Part shown: positions 58,195 through 64,000 of the stretch, piece by piece
Numbering within the stretch: position 1 is the stretch's first letter
Layout: the number at the start of each line of letters is the position of its first letter
NCBI GenBank assembly: GCA_022419385.1
Contig: JAJUBI010000004.1
Span: forward strand, 62,001-126,000
From: Paraconiothyrium sp. Pb-2020
Lineage: Eukaryota > Ascomycota > Dothideomycetes > Pleosporales > Didymosphaeriaceae
Reading direction: 5' to 3'
Length of the DNA stretch: 64,000 nt
Position numbers and translations under genes: made by a program
The notes under the pieces: model-generated
The model's input: the letters and a program-made list of their open reading frames with translations, nothing else
The model's database searches: none
Told to the model about the DNA's origin: nothing

Positions 58195-59652
58195 GGTAGT
58201 GCGATACTAGACGAACGGCTCCAGGTTAGAGTACGTCAAGAAGATCGGGAGGGGTACCGGCGTTATGTGCGTGTCTAAGCTAAGCTAGAATGTATAATCC
58301 TGGTGCTAGAACGACACGTCTACGCCGTGCTCGGTGGTGGCGTACGTAGTCTAGCTGTGCTTGCAAGTCGGCCAGTGGTGGAGGTTCGGATTCGAACGCC
58401 ATCGTGACTGCAAGTCAGGTACTGGCGTTCCTGCTCCTGATACAAGACAGAGAGTTTAAACCCTATCTGGAAAGAGGACTGGAGGCGAATGGTGTGTAAG
58501 AGAAAGGCAGCGACACGCAAGACGAGCAAGAGTGTTGGGCGACATATCTATTGATCGGGACTGCGGTGCCCAGGTATAGACGCGAACACGAGATCAGCCA
58601 CTGTGTAGCTGCGAAGTCATCTTGTGCAGATCGTGATCACCACGCCTACAGCCTCAACTAATCGACGTTCGAGTAGCTGTGCCAGTCTCGCAATAACTGG
58701 TGCGTCAGGGGTAACACTTGCTGCAAATCGGCAAGTCGCAGGTGGCACGGCGTAGATGCGTTGCGTGTGAGAGGGACACCGAGCGTCTTCTCCGCCTTTT
58801 GCGTGACCTGGGATGTGCTGAAGGCTTCAGCTGAATCGGGGGCGCATTGCTAGATCTGATAGATGGCTCAAAAGGAGACAAGATCGTCTGCTACCGTACA
58901 CCAACTCACGCGCAGCTCTAGGGTGCAGTGGATTGGCGAATGCGATCGTCCCGAGGATGTCAAGCACGCCGGTTACACTCGAATACAAAGTACATGTTGC
59001 TTCACCTCAGGCGCATGAAGCGCGCATCGCTTCAGTGACGTTTGCGTCAAGCTGTCGGTCATCAGGAAGAACGAAACGTCGACGAGGAGTGAGTATTGGA
59101 AGCGGACGCATGGAGGGCTTGCATATCTTGATGCGTATGCACTAGGATTTGAGCACAGTGGAGGTGGTCGGTGTGGCGAGCGTAGACTCTCAGATTGGTT
59201 CGCAAACAGGGGAGCTGAGCTTGAGGGCTGCACGTCTCGCGAAACGGCACATGCATATGCAGCGTATCGATTAGCATTGAAGTATACCAATTTGTCAAGG
59301 GGCAGTCATCGTTGACATCGAGACATCACTATTACTCTTGACGAGCGACACAGATGCGTACCCCGCTGTCAATTAACCACGATGCTTCCGGGTCTTCAAG
59401 ATCAACGGTCACCGTTTCAATTGTAGCCCGGAATTCGAAAGAAGGTTGACCTGTAGCTCGAGCCCATCAGTACTGCACTCGTGACGCAATATATCAACAA
59501 AAGACAGCCACGCAACATGGGGAAGCGCAAAAGGATCTATAAGTCAAGGAAATCTTAAACTCGTTCTGCTGAGCAAAATAGTTGTCACTGTACAAGTATA
59601 GAACACACTCATCGCTCCTCCTGTTGGTCCCAACACGTTGAAATACACTCTT
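58195..59652. other. 1.5-kb intergenic region, no gene recognised
   Basis: Between two minus-strand genes. It should hold the DUF2235 promoter and the cytochrome c1 3' UTR. A tRNA-like patch near 58385-58425 does not fold (see rejected). Open frames are under 110 codons and unrecognised. Confidence 0.4.
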
Positions 59653-60983
59653 CTATGACTTGTTGGTCGGCTTTGGAAGCTTGCTCAGGATGGGGCTCTT
59701 GATCGGCGGATTATACACAATCTTTCTCGATTTGACTGAGGCCCACTTGTACCTATGATTTCGTTAGCAGCCTGGTACGTAGGTGTTGTTTAATCATGCT
59801 TACCTCTTGACCCAGATACTCAATGCGGTCAATACGCTAGTGACCGCAAGCACCTTCCAGCCCATCTTCTTGCGATCGTCTGCCTCTGGTTCAGCGGCCC
59901 AATTCAAGAATTCCGTCACATCCTTGGCCATCTGTGAAGTCGTAGCAGGAGTCTCGTCTTCATATTCAACCAGATCATCATAGAGAACACGCGCCATAGC
60001 GATCCCTGTACCGGGGAAGTAGGGGTTGAAGTTGAGACCCTCAGGCACGACCGCACCTGCTGGGGGCTCCTCGGGATAACCGGTCAGCAAGCTGAAGATG
60101 TAGTTGCAGCCGCCGTGGCGAGCTTTGACCATTAGCGATAGATCCGGGGGGAGAGCTCCATTGTTTGCAGCGCGTGCGGCCTCGTCATTCTTGTAAGGAC
60201 CAGGGAGGTAGTCGGAGAGCTTTCCGGGGCGCTTCTCGATCTCTCCCTCATCGTTGGGCTCTGTATCGTATTCGTTCTCCTCAGCCAAGGCTTTGGCTTC
60301 ATCGACTGTCATGATTTTACCGACGAGCGAGCGATATGGGATACGGGAGAGAGAATGGCATGAAGCGCAGACTTCACGATAGACCTGGAATCCACGTCGG
60401 AGGCTGCAAAGCTCACATTAGACACGTTATGTGGAGCGTGGCTGGGAGTGCACTTACGCCTGGCTGTCGAATGTCTTGTTCCACTTTGCGTGCTCCCAGG
60501 GATACTGCGTTGGGTGGAGACTATGATGCGAATGCGTTAGCCCTATGTCTCAAGTCGCCCAAGACTTCCAGCCCGTCATCTCCCGGGCCATACAATGGGG
60601 GCATCACTTACCCTTCCTCCGCCGGCGTCATCGCATCAACATCGCGGCCGGCGATGTAGGCGTACCAGGCAACTGTTCCGATCGCGAAAGCGGTGGCGCC
60701 AACGGGAAGGGCGTTCGTCTTCCAGGACGAGGCCGCACCCTCGGCTATCGAGCTGGATGTTGAGGCAGAGCGCTGTGCCACCAATGCGTTAGCAAACACA
60801 CCAATGGTCACGGGGGTGGATGATGGCACCGCATGCTGGCCTGCGATGAATTCGTGAAGCTCGCGGGAGCTGCGGGCTGCCATTGGGATGGCCGGGTGTC
60901 CGTACCGAAGCTGGCTTGCTGGCGGCATTGCGGGCTGCCACGCCGACCGAGCGCGCCGAGCGAAGAGCCGATCGAGCCAACAT
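59653..60983 (-). CDS. cyt1: Cytochrome c1, complex III heme subunit
   Basis: Carries electrons from the Rieske protein to cytochrome c in the mitochondrial inner membrane. Five exons, 60983-60906, 60772-60612, 60520-60458, 60403-59804 and 59752-59653, give 333 aa. The bipartite presequence has a basic N terminus (MLARSALRSARSVGVAARN) and a hydrophobic sorting segment (VGATAFAIGTVAWYAYIAG). The heme is attached at CASCH, residues 113-117, after RRGFQVYREV. NPYFPGTGIAMARVLYDDLVEYEDETPATTSQMAKDV (quoted in parts: NPYFPGTGIAMARVL and the TPATTSQMAKDV helix) includes the Met heme ligand. One C-terminal membrane anchor (GWKVLAVTSVLTALSIWVKR) leads to a short basic matrix tail. The first intron (133 nt) is longer than the rest. 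Confidence 0.97.
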
Positions 60984-61609
60984 TGTGAGCTGGAGCTGGC
61001 TCGGAGGCTACGGGGAGGGGAGAGAGTCGGGTGGGTGCTGGCGGAGAGTGTGGTGAAGGCGTCGGGCAAGACTTCTCTCCCTCGCACCAAGTTCGTTCCC
61101 TTGGCGAGGTTGCTGCGCTAAGCCCGATCGGTGGCAGATTATTTGGTTAACTAGAGCTCTGTCATTGGTCAGACTGGCCACAGAGGCCGGGGGTATAAGT
61201 CGGCTGGGACTTCTGGTGAGCGAACACAGTAACATATTTACAGTATCATATTCAAACTCCAGACGCTCTTCACAAACTAAGTTGCCCGAAGATATTATAG
61301 CCTAGATAGCACTTACTGAGCTTTCTTGGTGACTTGTTGACCTTCAACCGTTGATTTCGAGTTCTTCCTTCGGCCACTGTAGGCCTAGGGCATGAGGCAT
61401 GGATTTCAGCCGTGATTTTCGCCTTCGCTGGGTATTTGGCAAGTCACGATGCGAAGCTCATTGTCAACGTGGCTGCATTGGTCTTCTTTCTATAGAGTGG
61501 CTCGTCGTCTGAAGCTTCTTCTACTCTGCACAAGACCTCATTTCCTTTCCCACAACCTATCTTACATTGTCATCTTAGATACTTCCGTGACCGCCAAGTA
61601 CTCTTGTCC
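60984..61609. promoter_or_regulatory. cyt1 promoter and STE24 3' flank
   Basis: 626 nt between two minus-strand genes, with no coding pattern recognised. Confidence 0.5.
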
Positions 61610-63151
61610 CTAGAGCTCCCTGTCCGCCGCCTTCACTGGCTTTTCCTCATCCGCTGACTTGTCCGCCGTGACCCTCTTGTCTCCCTTCCAGCCCATAGCT
61701 TTCAGACGCTCTGTCAGGATGGGATGCGAGTGATGGAAGCTAGAGTAGAACCAGTCAGCATCCATGCTGGAAAGGTTCTGGATCTGGAGCTTGATCAACG
61801 AAGCACCGAGGTCCCCAGCATAGCCCAGTTTCACAGCAAAAGCATCTAGAACCAATTAGCATAACCCATCTATCATGCACTTGGGAAGCTCCACTGACCT
61901 GCTTCGTACTCCATACTACGCGTCCAGACGTTCAAAAGAAGTTTGATAACTGAGTCCGTGGGTGACAGGATCTCGTTGAACAGCAAAAAGCCAATCATAA
62001 CGGGCCGCTCCCGATGGAAACCAAAATCCGCGTAAAGCGACTGGTTATTGATGAACACTGAGAAGAGAGCGAATATGTAAAACATATGTGCCTGGCTGAT
62101 GAACAGGAGTCTGGAAGTGTGGTTCATCTTCCAATGACCAAGCTCATGCGCCAGGACAGCCTCGACCTCCTTCTCGGTGCTCTTCTCGAGCAGAGTATCG
62201 TAGATGACAATCTTCTTCTTGCCAATCCACGGCAACCCCGTAAAATACGCATTACTATGAGCGCTGCGCTTGCTACCATCGATGACCTGAAGCTCGCTGA
62301 GTGGAAATCGCAGTCGAGAAGCGAGGGCCTCAACAGACTCCTTCAGCTTTCCAGGTTTGAGCGGCTCAAGCTTGTTGAACATGGGAACGATGAGAATTGG
62401 GTAGATCGTCATAGCCGAGATCTGGACCACAAGCATGAAAACCCACAGGTAGTAGAAGAAGCTCTGTCCTGTCTTCTTAATGATGGCCAAAAAGGCACTG
62501 CCGATTGGAATGCCAAACGCAATAGCGAGTGCCTGCCCTTTAATCATGTCCGTAATCCAGAGCTTGATCGTCATTTTGTTGAAACCAAACTTCTCCTCAA
62601 GCACAAAGCTGTGGTAGTAGGAGAACGGAAGCCCGGCAACAAGGTCGATCAGGCCGAAAAGGTATACGAAGAGTAGTGACTGCGAGATCTCGCCGGAGAA
62701 ACGAGCGGGAGCATAGCGAGCGAGGATGGTGCCTGCGATGCCCCAGACGATCGGGTAGACATTGAAGTAAAGAACGGCGATGGACTTGAGCTGGTTGAAA
62801 AGACCGGACACGAAGCTGAACTTTGCCTTTGCGCGGCCGTATGCCTAGAACTTGTGTCAGCCAGGCGCGGGGTATTCGCTGCGCTCGAGGCTCACCTGCG
62901 ACTTGTCGAAGGTGGACCGGTCGATTTCCTTTTCCAGAGCCTTTGGAACATTGTCTCTCTGCAAGACGCGGTATTGACGGAAGAGAAGCCAGTTCTCGAG
63001 GGCGAACTCGGCAAAGGAGAAGCCGATGACCAGCTTCTTCCACGGGAAGAGTGGCCTGTCAAGCCAGCGAGCAAGCCGCTGCCCACAGTTAGCAAAAGCC
63101 AGTTGCAAAGGGAAGCGCGGTTCAATTCACCTGCAAAAAAGCCTGAATCAT
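61610..63151 (-). CDS. ste24: CAAX prenyl protease STE24 (zinc metalloprotease)
   Basis: Polytopic ER/inner nuclear membrane protease that removes the AAX tripeptide and performs a second cut on farnesylated a-factor-type pheromones; it also clears clogged translocons. Exons 63151-63131 (21 nt), 63078-62896, 62844-61899 and 61845-61610 give 461 aa. Zinc site HELGH at about 301-305 (VLAHELGHWKMNHT), with the downstream Glu ligand in SMEYEADAFAV, which is split by an intron. SKRSAHSNAYFTGLPWIGKKKIVIYDTLL is the conserved substrate-cleft segment (SAHSNAYF core). Several transmembrane helices are evident (AVLYFNVYPIVWGIAGTIL, LLFVYLFGLIDLVAGL). The C terminus ends in a Lys/Glu tail, not a KKxx signal. 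Intron sizes are 51-53 nt. Confidence 0.96.
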
Positions 63152-64000
63152 CTTAGGACTTGGTGTGGTGTCGAGTAGCAACGGAGGCAGTGTTGAGGAC
63201 ACTTTGAACCTAGGCTGTTCTCACGCGCGTCAAGGCCCGCAGCCAATCACGACACGGTGTCACGAGCTGGTCTCATCCTCCGTAGGTATACAACAACGCT
63301 CTCGAGTAACAGCCTCTGGGTCGGGATGCCGACCAGCTATGTAGCATTCAAGGTGCATATGTTATCAACACGCGAATACAACAAAACAATGTACGTTAAT
63401 GGTTTTGCCTGTGGCTCTCGGCGACTTACGTAACGATCGAGACATTAGGTACCATACCGACTACCAAAACCCACATGTATGGTTAACATGGTCTGTACAA
63501 GATGCTGCCGGTGTCAATTTGAAACCACAATCTATGTTGCAATCTAGATGGTCCTATACGATCAAATTTCATATTGTCAGAAGTGACTTCAGCACATCCA
63601 CACCAGACTGCGCTGTGTTATCTGACCTTGCCTTCCTTTGCAGACGCCCTTGTCGCCTGTGCTACAGCCTTCAGTCTTATATGGCAAGTGCAAAAAACCC
63701 CTCTTGTTTCCATCGCCTGGAAGACAGACAGGCTGGTCTGAAAGTTCGTAGGAATCTAGAACATTATTGTTGCTCACCTATTACGGTATCTAGGAATGAG
63801 AATGGTGGTGTAGGTCGAGTAATCTTGCCTGTAAATCTTCACAAGGCGTGATTGAGTGGAGGTTAGCCATCGTATCTACGCCGTAATCGTTTATAGTTGT
63901 TGGCTTTTCATACTTCTTCTGCCTTCTTATGAGATTCTCATTGAGCGACGTTTCGTAAGGCGCATGTCGCTATAAGGGGCTGTCCAGCGGCTCCATAATC
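63152..64000. other. STE24 upstream region to window edge
   Basis: 849 nt. The part next to STE24 is its promoter. One plus-strand frame of 150 codons (63399-63851) has no family resemblance and no coding-like composition. Nothing else recognised. Confidence 0.4.

Noticed and set aside
58380..58440. tRNA-like patch (TTCGAAT box and an ACTTGCAGTCA anticodon-like segment on the minus strand)
   Set aside because: The T stem does not pair (GGCG against CCGAA) and no acceptor or D arm can be drawn around it. At most a decayed fragment.
1..64000. Transposons, CRISPR arrays, rRNA genes, viral insertions
   Set aside because: No transposase, reverse transcriptase or integrase motif, no terminal repeats, no regularly spaced repeats and no rRNA sequence were seen on reading both strands.

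Overview
The window is nuclear DNA of a filamentous ascomycete (Pezizomycotina; Dothideomycetes is my best guess, from overall resemblance only). The genes are split by many short introns (mostly 45-60 nt) with GTRNGY donors and CTRAC-type branch sites. Gene order mixes housekeeping functions without operon logic. The set includes filamentous-fungus markers: a PRO1/ADV-1 zinc-cluster regulator, an INO80 subunit Ies1, a DUF2235 protein and a Kex2/Ste13-type peptide precursor. Exon borders come from splice signals, frame continuity and family conservation. For every multi-exon gene the summed exon lengths are a multiple of three.

Layout. 1-1.4 kb: no recognised protein gene, then an intron-containing tRNA-Trp (-). 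1.4-7.6 kb: STT4-type PI 4-kinase (-). 8.3-9.4 kb: proteasome alpha-7 (+). 9.7-10.6 kb: phosphoglycerate-mutase-family protein (+). 11.35-12.5 kb: Cys-rich single-pass membrane protein (+). 14.0-16.3 kb: INO80 subunit Ies1 (-). 17.7-20.4 kb: DED1 helicase (-), with a 6-nt microexon and a 551-nt intron. 21.05-22.3 kb: ER cyclophilin B (-), KDEL-ended, with a possible alternative membrane-anchored tail. 22.5-23.0 kb: mitochondrial ribosomal protein S13 (+), divergent from the cyclophilin. 25.5-30.2 kb: BEM3-type PX-PH-RhoGAP (+). 30.9-34.4 kb: NatB auxiliary subunit (-). 34.9-36.9 kb: mitochondrial Met-tRNA synthetase (-). 37.9-38.6 kb: alpha-factor-like pheromone precursor (+). 40.2-42.8 kb: SAM-PH protein (-). 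45.7-47.8 kb: PRO1 (+). 48.6-49.7 kb: conserved unknown (+). 50.3-52.4 kb: splicing factor Prp39 (+). 53.2-55.1 kb: gamma-glutamyltransferase (-). 55.7-58.2 kb: DUF2235 protein (-). 59.7-61.0 kb: cytochrome c1 (-). 61.6-63.2 kb: CAAX protease STE24 (-).

The most striking locus is the four-exon gene at 37902-38564. It encodes a secreted precursor with three copies each of two different peptides. One is a 10-residue peptide with the C-x3-G-x-P-C spacing of Pezizomycotina alpha-pheromones. The other is a 15-residue WH...PGQP peptide resembling yeast alpha-factor. Every spacer is an unbroken run of X-Ala/X-Pro dipeptides in register after KR or after a single Arg. The repeat unit was duplicated together with its intron, so two introns are nearly identical.

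Splicing is a second theme. Several genes have tiny exons: ATG-only first exons in proteasome alpha-7 and mitochondrial S13, a 5-nt first exon in STT4, and internal exons of 6, 16, 17 and 21 nt. Three genes here bear on mating or sexual development (pheromone precursor, PRO1, STE24), but they are scattered and not a cluster. No transposon, CRISPR array or rRNA was seen.
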